Positions 8,072 to 16,644 of a stretch of DNA of 64,000 bases are shown here, in pieces. How positions within the stretch are numbered: position 1 is the stretch's first letter; every line of letters begins with the position of its first letter. Under the pieces are notes generated by a model. That model searched no databases. It was given only the letters and a program-made list of their open reading frames with translations, and was not told the DNA's origin. Source of the stretch: Siderastrea radians (lineage: Eukaryota; Cnidaria; Anthozoa; Scleractinia; Rhizangiidae). The position numbers were made by a program, and so were the translations under genes. The stretch covers positions 64,887,630-64,951,629 of the forward strand of contig OZ024887.1 of NCBI GenBank assembly GCA_964017195.1. The letters run 5' to 3'.

Positions 8072-8413
8072 ATGGCTGCTTGGACACGTCTCACCAAAGA
8101 ATGCCTTTGGCGGTTCGTCATGCGAAGTGCTGGTATTTCGGCGGCCGATTTCGATCAGGTAGATCGTAGTACCGATCCTCGTCAACTCTTTTTGGATCTA
8201 TTGACCGAGAAAGGGTCCGAGAATTTCACACCCTATTTTATTGCCTATATGGAAGGGATGCGACATACTTTACCTTCACAGTCTTATCGCGAGGTTCGAG
8301 ACTGGGTGTTCACCACCATGCCTGATGTTATTCCTAGCTATAAAACCTTGTTGTCCATGTTATTGAGTAAACTAGCCTGTTGTGTGTTAGACGCTGTGTG
8401 GCGGGATGAGTAA
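8072..8413 (+). CDS. Small helical protein, possible CARD/death-fold
   Basis: 113 residues from an ATG 45 bases after a TATA box; the stop overlaps the integrase start (8406) by 8 bases, so both are probably made from one transcript. The middle reads GISAADFDQV, then LFLDLLTEKG and a helix with F and Y. This spacing of gI(L)t..d...I, LLdlL..kG and F resembles the CARD helices 3-5. Adintoviruses are reported to carry apoptosis-related genes, so a host-like death-fold decoy is conceivable. The resemblance is weak and based only on pattern; it may be an unrelated helical bundle. Confidence 0.55.
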   Translation: MAAWTRLTKECLWRFVMRSAGISAADFDQVDRSTDPRQLFLDLLTEKGSENFTPYFIAYMEGMRHTLPSQSYREVRDWVFTTMPDVIPSYKTLLSMLLSKLACCVLDAVWRDE

Positions 8414-9494
8414 GCGTCGACAACAACGGTTGGAACGCAAAGTATTGAAAGCCTATTATGACCCGCGTCATCCAGGCAGTTATGGGGGTATCGAACGATT
8501 ACACAAAGCCACCGGGGTTCCCACTAAAATCGTGCGTCGCATTTTACAGAAAAATCTAGCCTACAGTCTACACAAACCCGTTCGTCGTACCTTCACCACC
8601 TTACCGACCGTGGCCCATAGCATCGATCATCAATGGGTGGCAGATTTAGTGGACATGCAAAAGTTAAGCCGATGGAATCGAGGGACCAAGTATCTGTTGA
8701 CGGTGATCGACGTGTTATCGAAATATGCTTGGGTGGAACCCATCAAGAACAAAACCGGGGCAGAATTGGTACGTGCCTTTCGACAGATTTTACGTAGCAA
8801 GAGGAAACCGGTGCAATTGCAAACCGACAAGGGAACTGAATTTACCAATCGTGTGTTTCAAGCGTTTTTACAAGACAAAGACATTCGCCACTTTACCACC
8901 GAAGGGGATACCAAAGCGGCCACCGTGGAACGTTTTAATCGCACCTTGAAAGAACGCATGTACCGGGCGTTCACCGCCAACAATTCGTACGAGTATGTCG
9001 AATTCTTGCCCGAGTTGGTCGACAGTTACAACGACAGTGTCCATCGTTCCATTGGGTTGGCACCCAGTCAAGTGTCTTGGAGAAACGATGCCCAAGTGTG
9101 GAAACGTCTCTATGGGAAAAAACGAATGAAATCCAAGAGCTTTGCTTTCCGAGTGGGAGATTGGGTGCGTTTGAGTAAAGCAAGACGTACCTTTAAAAAG
9201 GGGTATTTACCTGGATGGACCGAAGAAGTGTTTCGTATTCGATCGCGACGGTTCGATGCCAGTGGTGTCCCGGTGTATAAATTAAAAGAATACGACAACA
9301 CGTGGATTAGGGGGACGTTTTACCAACCGGAATTACAAAAGGCTCAGGTATCACCCGACGATTTCTTTCGCGTGGAAAAAATCTTGAAACGACGCGGACA
9401 ACAAGTCTACGTCCAGTGGAAAGGGTGGCCTACCAAATACAACAGTTGGATTAACAAGACTGATTTGGTTCCTATTGGTCCTAACAAATCATGA
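8406..9494 (+). CDS. int: Retroviral-type integrase with chromodomain
   Basis: 362 residues. The N-terminal 60 form a basic helical (HTH-like) region. The rve core follows with D80 (VADLVD), D141 (TDKGTEF) and E175 (TVERFNRTLK) as the catalytic triad. A basic SH3-like segment comes next, then a C-terminal chromodomain (about 320-358) ending in YVQWKGW and NSWI. This is the integrase of Polintons/adintoviruses, which joins the linear genome to host DNA; the chromodomain probably reads histone methyl-lysine and steers integration to certain chromatin. The aromatic residues of the methyl-lysine pocket appear present. The stop overlaps the next ATG as ATGA. Confidence 0.97.
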   Translation: MSKRRQQRLERKVLKAYYDPRHPGSYGGIERLHKATGVPTKIVRRILQKNLAYSLHKPVRRTFTTLPTVAHSIDHQWVADLVDMQKLSRWNRGTKYLLTVIDVLSKYAWVEPIKNKTGAELVRAFRQILRSKRKPVQLQTDKGTEFTNRVFQAFLQDKDIRHFTTEGDTKAATVERFNRTLKERMYRAFTANNSYEYVEFLPELVDSYNDSVHRSIGLAPSQVSWRNDAQVWKRLYGKKRMKSKSFAFRVGDWVRLSKARRTFKKGYLPGWTEEVFRIRSRRFDASGVPVYKLKEYDNTWIRGTFYQPELQKAQVSPDDFFRVEKILKRRGQQVYVQWKGWPTKYNSWINKTDLVPIGPNKS

Positions 9495-10585
9495 GTTTTT
9501 ACGTCACGTTACCTAGTCATGGGAGTTCACAGGTGTTTCCTAACAACAAGCCGGCACATTTTACCACTCAATTACCAGAACGGTTGATTTTTCAAGAACA
9601 AGATTGGGAAGTCGCTCTGGCCTCTATCTCTTTACCTTATTCTCAAGTCTATTTGGATCCCACGAAATTAGGGACGAGGATTTTGGAAGAAAACGTCGTG
9701 AATGACCACGTCGTCTCCACCCAGGAACTATTGAAAGAGCGTCCTATCACCGATGGTATTTCCATGGCCAACACCTTGGTGGACCTATTACAGAAGAAAA
9801 AACTGACCTCCGCCACCCTGCTCCAGTTTGAAGATGCCAACGGCATGTATCAAAGATGGCGGTATCGTTGGATCACTCGTGGCAACGACCGCGTGTTGAT
9901 GCTCGATGCCTCCAACATCGATACGCAATACGAAGCCAACAAGACCAATTATTTAGCTTTTAACATTACGTTTGCCGAACGTTTTCACATGATCAAAAGA
10001 GTGAATGCCACCCTGAAATGGACCCCTAAGGAAACCGCGGAACAACTGGCTCGTGATCATTACTATACAGACGAGAACAACGTTGAGCAATTCTTTGAAT
10101 TGGATTATGGACTTATTCCCGCTGTTAAAGAACCTAAAGGCAGTAACTTGAGAGGACGTCGAATACGGAACTCGGAATTGTGGTGGCAAGTGGTGTCGAA
10201 CAAAGATAAGAAGTTGGGAAAGTACGATGAACCCCAATTAAGATTGTGGCCCGATTGTACTTGGCTGTGGTGTGGCATCGAACAATACTTTCGCCAAGTG
10301 TTTGGTTCCCCTACCCGAACATTGTACGTGCATACCGATGCAGGGCAAACGCAAATCGTGGGAAATACCACCACGGATTTGTTACGCGCATTTACCTATA
10401 CGCATCGTGGGGAAGGGCAAGATTATTTTGAACCCCGTCAATTGCAGTTTGTCCCTATTCGAAAAAATGTCATGGATACGATTTCCGTGTCCATTCGTGA
10501 CGCGCACGGTCAAGAAGTCTCCTTTGGAGGTGACCAACCTGTGATTCTCACGTTGAAATTTGAACGGCGTAGTGCTCGTTTGTAA
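9491..10585 (+). CDS. FYVTLPS-family protein, paralogue 1 (probable virion component)
   Basis: 364 residues, starting on the ATGA shared with the integrase stop. It has the N-terminal signature MSFYVTLPS followed by WEVALASI, a middle of mixed strands, and a C-terminal block with TLYVHTDAGQTQIVG, YFEPRQL, FVPIRKNVMDTI and a final TLKFERR strand. The same architecture occurs at 10630 and 22534. Such proteins regularly accompany Polinton/adintovirus capsid genes in animal genomes; a role in the capsid (penton, spike or minor capsid protein) is inferred from the neighbourhood, not proven. No catalytic motif or membrane segment is visible. Confidence 0.75.
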   Translation: MSFYVTLPSHGSSQVFPNNKPAHFTTQLPERLIFQEQDWEVALASISLPYSQVYLDPTKLGTRILEENVVNDHVVSTQELLKERPITDGISMANTLVDLLQKKKLTSATLLQFEDANGMYQRWRYRWITRGNDRVLMLDASNIDTQYEANKTNYLAFNITFAERFHMIKRVNATLKWTPKETAEQLARDHYYTDENNVEQFFELDYGLIPAVKEPKGSNLRGRRIRNSELWWQVVSNKDKKLGKYDEPQLRLWPDCTWLWCGIEQYFRQVFGSPTRTLYVHTDAGQTQIVGNTTTDLLRAFTYTHRGEGQDYFEPRQLQFVPIRKNVMDTISVSIRDAHGQEVSFGGDQPVILTLKFERRSARL

Positions 10586-10589
10586 CAGC

Positions 10590-10597
10590 TATAAATA
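10590..10597 (+). promoter_or_regulatory. TATA box of FYVTLPS paralogue 2
   Basis: TATAAATA 40 bases before the ATG at 10630. An AATAAA at 10606-10611, 20 bases after the previous stop, is a candidate polyadenylation signal for the upstream genes. Confidence 0.55.
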
Positions 10598-10629
10598 AGA
10601 AGCCCAATAAAAATGACATGATCCTCAAC

Positions 10630-11736
10630 ATGAGTTTTTACGTGACGTTACCGAGTAATGGGAGTCGCTCGACGTATCCTGACAACACCAGCAGTGTGTA
10701 TACCAATCAACTGGCACGCCGTTTGGAATTTCACGAAAGTGATTGGGAAGTGGCCTTGGCCTCCATCTCTGTACCCGATTCGCATGTGTTTGTGGATGTG
10801 GAGAAACTAGGCACCAACTTATTGGAACAACGTTTTAGTGTGGGTGATTTGTCCCATAGTGTCAAGCGGGTCAAAAGTGACGAATTATTGAAAGGACGTG
10901 CAATTACCAATGGTATCAGTTTGTTTAGTAAACTGGTGAGTATCTTGGATGCCAAAAGTGGGCTGCGTACCAATCAGGTGCAATGGCATTTTCGATGGGA
11001 TCAACGAGGAGACGATCGGGTGCTGTTGTTGGATCCCTCCGATTTGAACAATGATTTCATCAAAGACAACAACAATTATTTGGCGTTTGGATTAACCTTT
11101 GCGGAAAATTTCAACCTGGTTCGAGAAGTCGATGCACAATCCCAAGACGCCGCCAAATTGACTCTCATGGAAAACAATGAGCATACCTATTCGAATTCAG
11201 GAGGGGAAAAACATTACTACGAATTAGGACTGAGTGTGAATTTGGAAAAAAGAGGCGGTACCATTCATGCCGATGTACCGAACAAAAACAACAACAACAA
11301 ATGGTGGAAAATCCAGTACAACCCCAAGAATCTGGCTGAACCTCAAGTGATCTTGTGGCCTTATTGCATTTACGCTCTCTATGGGATTCAATCCCATTTT
11401 AAGTATTTATTTGGAGCCCCGACACGGACCCTGTACGTTTACACGGATGCAGGCCAATCGCAATTGGTCGGGGGCAAGATGACCGATTTATTACGAGAAT
11501 TTGTCTATGTAAATCGTGGAGAAGGACGATTTTATTTTGAACCCAGGCAATTGCATTTTCTACCCATTCGCAGAAATGTCATGGAGACCATTTCGGTGGT
11601 GTTACGCGATGAACAGGGCCAAAAGTTAAGATTCCAAGAAACCCAAGAGTATCGATTACACAAGGGCAACGTGCAAGATATCACCGAACCCACCATTGTG
11701 ACTTTAAAATTTGAACGACGTAGTGCCCGGGTGTAA
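10630..11736 (+). CDS. FYVTLPS-family protein, paralogue 2
   Basis: 368 residues with the same start (MSFYVTLPS, WEVALASI) and end (TLYVYTDAGQSQLVG, YFEPRQL, FLPIRRNVMETI, TLKFERRSARV) as its upstream neighbour, and clearly a tandem duplicate of it. The middle third has diverged, with an Asn-rich KNKNNNNKW-type loop region. An in-frame ATG at 10618 exists, but the TATA spacing and the aligned start of the paralogue favour 10630. Two divergent copies side by side suggest a hetero-oligomer or a specialised vertex/spike pair in the virion; that is inference. Confidence 0.75.
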   Translation: MSFYVTLPSNGSRSTYPDNTSSVYTNQLARRLEFHESDWEVALASISVPDSHVFVDVEKLGTNLLEQRFSVGDLSHSVKRVKSDELLKGRAITNGISLFSKLVSILDAKSGLRTNQVQWHFRWDQRGDDRVLLLDPSDLNNDFIKDNNNYLAFGLTFAENFNLVREVDAQSQDAAKLTLMENNEHTYSNSGGEKHYYELGLSVNLEKRGGTIHADVPNKNNNNKWWKIQYNPKNLAEPQVILWPYCIYALYGIQSHFKYLFGAPTRTLYVYTDAGQSQLVGGKMTDLLREFVYVNRGEGRFYFEPRQLHFLPIRRNVMETISVVLRDEQGQKLRFQETQEYRLHKGNVQDITEPTIVTLKFERRSARV

Positions 11737-11740
11737 AGGC

Positions 11741-11748
11741 TATATAAA
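11741..11748 (+). promoter_or_regulatory. TATA box of the core protein gene
   Basis: TATATAAA 41 bases before the ATG at 11782. Confidence 0.6.
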
Positions 11749-11781
11749 GAGACACTAAAAACATAGTGGAACCAAAACAAG

Positions 11782-12111
11782 ATGTCGCATCTTCGTGTCT
11801 TTGTGCCTGGAGACGATCGCCGTCAACGTGGACGTGGACTCGGGGGCGTCCTTCGCAATGTAGGAAGCGCTGTGGTGCCGTTTGTTAAAAAACAATTGCC
11901 TGCGGTTCGACGGGTGTTGAAACGACGTCTGAAAAAGTTGGCACGGCGTGGTTTAAGAGCGGTCAAACGTCGACTCACTCAAAAAGGGGGAGCTCTCACC
12001 CAACGTACCATCAGTCAAAAAGGCGGGGCTTTAAAAAGGACAGCACGTACCCCTCGACGTACCACTCGACGCCAACGCACGATTGGAAGAGCGCGTGATA
12101 TTTTCGCCTAA
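11782..12111 (+). CDS. Basic core protein, adenovirus pX/pVII-like
   Basis: 109 residues, extremely Arg/Lys-rich, with a GRGLGGVLRNVGSAVVPFVKK-type glycine/hydrophobic start that resembles the processed core peptides of adenoviruses and Polintons. Two TQKGGAL / SQKGGAL repeats near residues 66-85 end in Gly-Gly-Ala, similar to adenain cleavage contexts. Likely role: condensing viral DNA in the capsid and cut by the virus protease during maturation. The role is inferred from composition and position before the capsid gene. Confidence 0.75.
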   Translation: MSHLRVFVPGDDRRQRGRGLGGVLRNVGSAVVPFVKKQLPAVRRVLKRRLKKLARRGLRAVKRRLTQKGGALTQRTISQKGGALKRTARTPRRTTRRQRTIGRARDIFA

Positions 12112-12116
12112 GAACC

Positions 12117-12353
12117 ATGGTCTGGACAAGGCAATCCCGATATACTTATGACGCTCGAAGAAGAAAGGATTCCATGTTACCACGACGACGACGAGGACGA
12201 GGACGTCAACAGGGGGGAAGTATTGGGACCCTCTTAAGTTCGGCAGCCAAAGCCGGGTATTCGTTAGGCAAAGATAAGAAATACCGACGTATGAGTTTTT
12301 CAGGGTTTTCCGATCGTGGTGCCAATCAATTCCGTAATTTCGTGTATTATTAA
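12117..12353 (+). CDS. Small basic core protein
   Basis: 78 residues beginning 5 bases after the previous stop. It has an Arg run near residues 22-30, then RQQGGSIGTLLSSAAKAGYSLGK, which is shortened here to its key GGS-IGTLL pattern: a possible protease site followed by an amphipathic helix, as in adenovirus pX/pVI-like peptides. The C-terminus is aromatic (FRNFVYY). Probably a second DNA-condensing or membrane-active virion peptide. Confidence 0.65.
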   Translation: MVWTRQSRYTYDARRRKDSMLPRRRRGRGRQQGGSIGTLLSSAAKAGYSLGKDKKYRRMSFSGFSDRGANQFRNFVYY

Positions 12354-12370
12354 TTCTCGGAAGAAAAAAG

Positions 12371-12377
12371 TATAAAA
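12371..12377 (+). promoter_or_regulatory. TATA box of the major capsid gene
   Basis: TATAAAA in the context AAAAAAGTATAAAAGG, 41 bases before the capsid ATG. The same AAAAGTATAAAA core occurs at 16044 and 22495. Confidence 0.7.
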
Positions 12378-12411
12378 GGATGAGTGGAAAACCGACCCCA
12401 GTTGAAGCAAG

Positions 12412-13893
12412 ATGACGGCACCCGTGACGACGTCCCGTTTTTCTGTGGCCACTTCCAATGAAGGGACCGATCTCTTTACCTTACCACCCACGGACATTTC
12501 GTCGGTTCGACGCAAATATGTGTCTTTGGAACCCTTGAGTACCAGCATCACCCCGGTGGAATTTGTGGTCCCACCCATGGTCGAGTATGTGGATTTATCG
12601 AGAAGTTATTTTACCATGGATTTGACGCTCATGAAAGATGCCAATACAGCAGCGGATAAAGACATTCAATGTGGACCCCTTCCCAATCTCTTTCACACCA
12701 TCATTCGTCAACCCAGTGTGTATCTGAACAATACCTTGATCACAGAACAAACCGACACCTACCCTTGGAAAGCCTACTTGGAAACTATTTTGAATTATTC
12801 TTCCGATGCATCTGAAACCTTTTTACGTGCCCAAGGATGGTACAATGCTTTGGATGATTTTGCCACGTTTACCAATGCCAACCTCTGGGATGCCGAGGAT
12901 AAGTCTGGTGCAAGTGGTAGCAAATTTGGGCATGCCGATCACATTGCTGCTTTGAAAAAAGGAGTGAAAACAGCAGGAAGTGAGAAAGACAAAGCGTTGG
13001 GAGATTTACTGCGATTAAGGAATCAATGCTTAAATGGGTGTCGCTTAGTCGGTCGCCCTCATATTGACATTTTTCAACAAGATCGTCTTTTAGTGCCTGG
13101 TGTGGAAATCAGGATCCGTTTTGATTTGAACGCGAAAGAATTTTGGCTCATAGGCAACAATACCACAGGCGTCGAGCTGCTACCTCAAGGCTTCAAGATG
13201 AAATTGCATTTATGTCAAGTGGATCTTCATCCCACTCTCTTTCAAACCGTGAAAAGACGTCGCTTGACTCAAAATGCTCTCTACCCCACCGTCCGTTCTG
13301 AAATTCGCACCTACCATATGACCAGCGAAACGTTGTTTGACGAATTTGATATTTTCAGAGGACGTATTCCTGACCGAGTGGTGATGGTACTCCTGAGACC
13401 CAGTCAATTCAATGGGGCTATTACTGCCAATCCCTTTTCCTTTCAGAAAAAAGGATTGATTGATCTCAAACAATACGTCAATGGAGAAGAACAACCTTAC
13501 GAAAGTTTAGAACTCACAGGTGCTTTCAAACATGATCATGATATGGAAGGCTATCACCGTCTCATGCAAGCCAGTTGTATTCAACCCAGAAACAAAGATA
13601 GTTTGATCAAACCACACCATTGGGGGCATTTAGGGATTAATCTGGACACAGCCACAGCCACCAATGTAGGGGGACTCAATGATGGACACACGACCTTATT
13701 TATGTTTGACAACATTGCTTCAGGGTGTGCAGATGATGCCAACACAATGAATCCCAGAAAACGAGGCAATTACCGTCTACGTTTCCGATTAGCCAGCCAA
13801 TTGACTCTCAAAGTACTTATTTACGGAGAATTTGAAAACACGCTGCAAATTAACCGAGACGGCATGGTCATCTATCCGATCTACAAAGAGTAG
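12412..13893 (+). CDS. mcp: Major capsid protein (double jelly roll)
   Basis: 493 residues, the typical length of Polinton/adintovirus hexon-like capsid proteins. Recognisable family blocks are VEYVDLSRSYF near residue 60, SVYLNNTLI and YPWKAYLETIL (about 100-125), VGRPHIDIFQQDRLL (about 210), LPQGFKMKLHLCQV (about 260) and NALYPTVRSEIRTY (about 285). These form the first jelly roll and linker; the second half has diverged more. Trimers of this protein build the capsid shell. The protease and ATPase follow directly. No break is seen. Confidence 0.93.
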   Translation: MTAPVTTSRFSVATSNEGTDLFTLPPTDISSVRRKYVSLEPLSTSITPVEFVVPPMVEYVDLSRSYFTMDLTLMKDANTAADKDIQCGPLPNLFHTIIRQPSVYLNNTLITEQTDTYPWKAYLETILNYSSDASETFLRAQGWYNALDDFATFTNANLWDAEDKSGASGSKFGHADHIAALKKGVKTAGSEKDKALGDLLRLRNQCLNGCRLVGRPHIDIFQQDRLLVPGVEIRIRFDLNAKEFWLIGNNTTGVELLPQGFKMKLHLCQVDLHPTLFQTVKRRRLTQNALYPTVRSEIRTYHMTSETLFDEFDIFRGRIPDRVVMVLLRPSQFNGAITANPFSFQKKGLIDLKQYVNGEEQPYESLELTGAFKHDHDMEGYHRLMQASCIQPRNKDSLIKPHHWGHLGINLDTATATNVGGLNDGHTTLFMFDNIASGCADDANTMNPRKRGNYRLRFRLASQLTLKVLIYGEFENTLQINRDGMVIYPIYKE

Positions 13894-13895
13894 AG

Positions 13896-14432
13896 ATGGA
13901 GTACGTGGCCTTTACCACCACTCAATTGCAATATTTAGGGGATCAAGATGTATGGTTGGCCCCTTATTTCGCGGGCGTCTTGGCTGCCGACGAATTACCC
14001 ACGTCGCCCCGACGCGATCTCCCGCAAGCCTACATCGTCAACACCGACCCTCGAACCCAACCTGGTACCCATTGGATCGCTCTTTACACCCACCAGGGAC
14101 GTTGTGACGTGATGGATAGTTATGGTTTACCCTACACCTACTACAAGTCGCCGTTTGAACCATGGATCACGCGTTGGGACGTCGTCACCCAGAATACCCA
14201 ACCCTTACAAACGGTGTTCTCTCATAGTTGTGGACAATATGCTCTCTTGTATTTAAAATATCGTGTGCGTGGACGAAGTTTAGACGACTTTTTAGCTCCC
14301 TTTAAGAAACACGATTATGTGTATAATGATCATAAAGTAGGACAAATGACCCGACGGGCTATTGTCAACACGTTGTTTTACCCCGCCTCTTGTTGGGAAC
14401 ACGATCAAACCAATGGTATAAAAATGTCCTAA
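13896..14432 (+). CDS. pro: Adenain-type (C5/Ulp1 fold) maturation protease
   Basis: 178 residues starting 2 bases after the capsid stop. The Cys-protease triad is clear: H59 in GTHWIAL, D74 in DVMDSYGLP, the oxyanion Q105 and C112 in SHSCGQYAL. Q and C are seven apart, as in adenovirus protease. It likely cuts the basic core and minor capsid precursors during virion maturation. The residues and spacing are seen directly; substrate identity is inferred from the Gly-Gly motifs in neighbouring genes. Confidence 0.95.
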   Translation: MEYVAFTTTQLQYLGDQDVWLAPYFAGVLAADELPTSPRRDLPQAYIVNTDPRTQPGTHWIALYTHQGRCDVMDSYGLPYTYYKSPFEPWITRWDVVTQNTQPLQTVFSHSCGQYALLYLKYRVRGRSLDDFLAPFKKHDYVYNDHKVGQMTRRAIVNTLFYPASCWEHDQTNGIKMS

Positions 14433-14444
14433 ACCAGCAATAAA
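14417..14444 (+). promoter_or_regulatory. ATPase-gene TATA box and protease polyadenylation signal
   Basis: TATAAAA (14417-14423) overlaps the last codons of the protease and lies 43 bases before the ATPase ATG; AATAAA (14439-14444) follows the protease stop within the same 28 bases. Confidence 0.55.
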
Positions 14445-14459
14445 AAACCACAGATCAAC

Positions 14460-15116
14460 ATGTACCCTGGTGTGGATCCGTTTTCTTTTGTCAATCCTAG
14501 TAGCATTTTAATCGTGGGTCCTTCGGGCTGTGGGAAAACCGTGTTTGTGGAAAAGTGTTTAAAAGAACGATCCCACTTATTTCCTCAAGCGCCTTCCAGT
14601 GTGCATTATTGTTATGGCATTTGGCAAGACAAATACCGGGATTTTCAAAAACAAGGCATTCATCTTCATCAAGGCATTCCTTCGAGTCAAGATTTAACGC
14701 GATGGTATCAACCCTCGGGTGGAGGATTACTGGTCTTGGACGATTTGATGGATGAAGGGAGCAACGATAAACGCGTGTTAGATTTATTTACCAAAGATTC
14801 TCATCATCGCAACGTGACGGTCTTGTACCTTTGTCAAGACATGTTTCCGCCTGGAAAATATGCCAAAACCATCTCAAGGAATGCTCATTATATTGTGGCG
14901 TTTAAAAACCCTCGCGATCAATTGGGAGTCCGTAATTTAGCCTTGCAATGTTTTCCCAAACAATGGGCTTCGGTGCTAGAAGCCTATGAAGATGCCACCG
15001 CCCGTCCCTACGGTTATTTACTGTTTGATTTACACCCAAGTTCCCAGGACGGAAAACGTTTAAAAGGCAACCTCTTACAAAACGAAGGGTACACTTGTCT
15101 CTATCAAACGGCATGA
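14460..15116 (+). CDS. atp: FtsK/HerA-type genome-packaging ATPase
   Basis: 218 residues. Walker A is GPSGCGKT (20-27) and Walker B is LLVLDDL (about 90-96), followed by a conserved SHHRNVTVLYLCQD-like sensor segment, seen here as HHRNVTVLYLCQ (about 107-118). This is the packaging motor of Polintons/adintoviruses, related to the A32 ATPases of large DNA viruses; it pumps DNA into the capsid. The stop overlaps the next start as ATGA. Confidence 0.95.
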   Translation: MYPGVDPFSFVNPSSILIVGPSGCGKTVFVEKCLKERSHLFPQAPSSVHYCYGIWQDKYRDFQKQGIHLHQGIPSSQDLTRWYQPSGGGLLVLDDLMDEGSNDKRVLDLFTKDSHHRNVTVLYLCQDMFPPGKYAKTISRNAHYIVAFKNPRDQLGVRNLALQCFPKQWASVLEAYEDATARPYGYLLFDLHPSSQDGKRLKGNLLQNEGYTCLYQTA

Positions 15117-16033
15117 GTGGGATTGGTGCCGAAGACGATTACGACCACTCCCCTCCGGGTTTAGGAGGGAGTGGAGGAGACGACCCATCGCCCACCACCA
15201 GCGAAGCGTCGGGATTAGGACAAGCGGCGGCCGATCTCGATGCAGCGATCGCCCGTCCCACACGAAGTACCGCGGTGGGTGCCGATTTACGACGGGGACT
15301 GCAAGAAGCTGAAGACGATGTCCTTTACATCAATCAATCGATTTTAAGTCCACGCGCTATGGTGGAATTGGCCGAACCCACCACTTCCCCACCGTTATGG
15401 GAACCGCCACCAGGACGTGAACCCCAAGGGTCGTCGGCCAGTTGGGATGCGACCCCTTCTCTTCCACGGACACCTCGAAGTTCGACCCCGGTGTCAAACT
15501 ATTCAGGCTATGGAACATTTGGCCCTGATTCGGATGAAAGTTTACCGTTACGTGCTGCTCCAGGAACGGCACGATCAAGAGCCGCTGATCCTTTTGACTC
15601 CCCCAACACACGACGACGACGAACCATGGCCACAGCCCGCACTACCCCGGTTCCCATTATCCACACACCACCCCCTGACACCCCGCGCGGAGGACGTCGG
15701 GGCCGAGGACGGCGGCGGCGCGGGCGCGGAGGACGGCGCGGCGGAGGAGGAGGAGGACGGCGAGGTAGCGGTGGAGGCGGAGGTGGTGGTGGTGGAAGCG
15801 GAGGTGGAAGCGGAGGTGGTGGAACCCCACCTTCTTCTAGAGCCAGTGATATCAGTTTGTCCAACGATCGTTTGTTAAGACAATTACGACGATTACAACG
15901 GGATAATTTACGAGAAGCAGGAGGACGACGTCGTCAAATTGCCAAAGTGACTCACACCAATACCATCACGACGTCGTATAAAAACGGACGACCGCCTGAA
16001 GTGGAAAGTTCTTCCGCTTCCTTTGCCCTCTAA
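15113..16033 (+). CDS. Gly/Arg/Ser-rich low-complexity virion protein
   Basis: 306 residues from the ATG that overlaps the ATPase stop. The N-terminal half is acidic and Pro/Ser-rich with little predicted order. Residues about 185-235 form an Arg/Gly tract passing into a pure Gly/Ser tract. A short helix (RLLRQLRRLQRD) and a conserved-looking tail TNTITTSYKNGRPP follow. Composition resembles disordered minor capsid or RNA/DNA-binding virion proteins. The repeat tract is coded by GGAGGC-type triplets and is a likely site of length variation. Family not recognised. Confidence 0.7.
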   Translation: MSGIGAEDDYDHSPPGLGGSGGDDPSPTTSEASGLGQAAADLDAAIARPTRSTAVGADLRRGLQEAEDDVLYINQSILSPRAMVELAEPTTSPPLWEPPPGREPQGSSASWDATPSLPRTPRSSTPVSNYSGYGTFGPDSDESLPLRAAPGTARSRAADPFDSPNTRRRRTMATARTTPVPIIHTPPPDTPRGGRRGRGRRRRGRGGRRGGGGGGRRGSGGGGGGGGGSGGGSGGGGTPPSSRASDISLSNDRLLRQLRRLQRDNLREAGGRRRQIAKVTHTNTITTSYKNGRPPEVESSSASFAL

Positions 16034-16043
16034 GAAAAAAAAG

Positions 16044-16050
16044 TATAAAA
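16044..16050 (+). promoter_or_regulatory. TATA box of the 16086 gene
   Basis: TATAAAA in AAAAAAGTATAAAAAGCC, 42 bases before the ATG at 16086 and directly after the preceding stop codon. Confidence 0.65.
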
Positions 16051-16085
16051 AGCCTCCCACGACAGCCGCCAGCACCACCCTGAAC

Positions 16086-16298
16086 ATGGTACGCCGACGA
16101 CAACGACGACGACGGGGACCCCGTCGTCCTGTGCGACGACAACATGGAGGCGCTCTTTTAGCCGTGGCTCGTCCTATTCTGGGTAAATTAGCTAGGGCTG
16201 GATTACGCTTGGGGAAAGCTGGAGCCTTAGCAGGGGCCAAGTGGGGTATAAAAAAGCTGGCCAAACGATTTCGTAAAAAGAAACGTCCTAGGTCTTAA
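16086..16298 (+). CDS. Basic amphipathic core peptide (pX/pVI-like)
   Basis: 70 residues. An Arg-rich start (MVRRRQRRRRGPRR) is followed by QHGGALLAVARPIL, a Gly-Gly site and a long amphipathic Ala/Leu/Lys helix, then a Lys/Arg tail. The start is set by the TATA spacing; upstream codons lack an ATG. This is the pattern of adenovirus pX and pVI N-terminal peptides: DNA condensation and possibly membrane lysis after protease release. Inferred from composition. Confidence 0.7.
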   Translation: MVRRRQRRRRGPRRPVRRQHGGALLAVARPILGKLARAGLRLGKAGALAGAKWGIKKLAKRFRKKKRPRS

Positions 16299-16299
16299 G

Positions 16300-16644
16300 A
16301 TGCAACGGTTTCGTCGTCATAAACCTTTTCTCCAATCCATTTTACGGACAGCGGATCAAAAACAACGTGAAGATCTTCTCCAGCATGCCAATGCCGATCA
16401 GATCAATGCCATCAGTGAATTGGTGTTAAACTTGTTAAAAAACAACATTCCCATCTCCTCGCGTGTGGTGTCGACGTTAAGTCAAGCCAAGGAGGCTTTG
16501 AGGGGCATTGGAAAACGTCGTCTTTCGGTCAAACAACGACGTCAACTACTACAAAAGGTGTCTTCCCCTGGTGTGTGGAAAGCATTGTACAAAGTCTTCA
16601 CCATCTGTTGTCGTCATGCCCAACAACAGCAAACCCCTCCCTAA
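16300..16644 (+). CDS. Small conserved helical Polinton-type protein
   Basis: 114 residues, start one base after the previous stop. A helical N-terminus (FLQSILRTADQKQREDLLQ) is followed by ANADQINAISELVLNLL, a loop with IPIS, and a basic helix with LSVKQRRQLLQK. Small proteins with this order (ATxxQxxALSEIxxNLLxGxIPL and later KRRLL) are common next to Polinton capsid genes in animal genomes; their function is unknown. The 3' end overlaps the next gene by 29 bases in another frame. Confidence 0.7.
   Translation: MQRFRRHKPFLQSILRTADQKQREDLLQHANADQINAISELVLNLLKNNIPISSRVVSTLSQAKEALRGIGKRRLSVKQRRQLLQKVSSPGVWKALYKVFTICCRHAQQQQTPP

Noticed and set aside
15508..15864. Leftward Pro/Arg-rich frame opposite the Gly/Arg protein
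   Set aside because: Composition mirrors the GGC/GGA triplets of the sense gene; no promoter on that strand.
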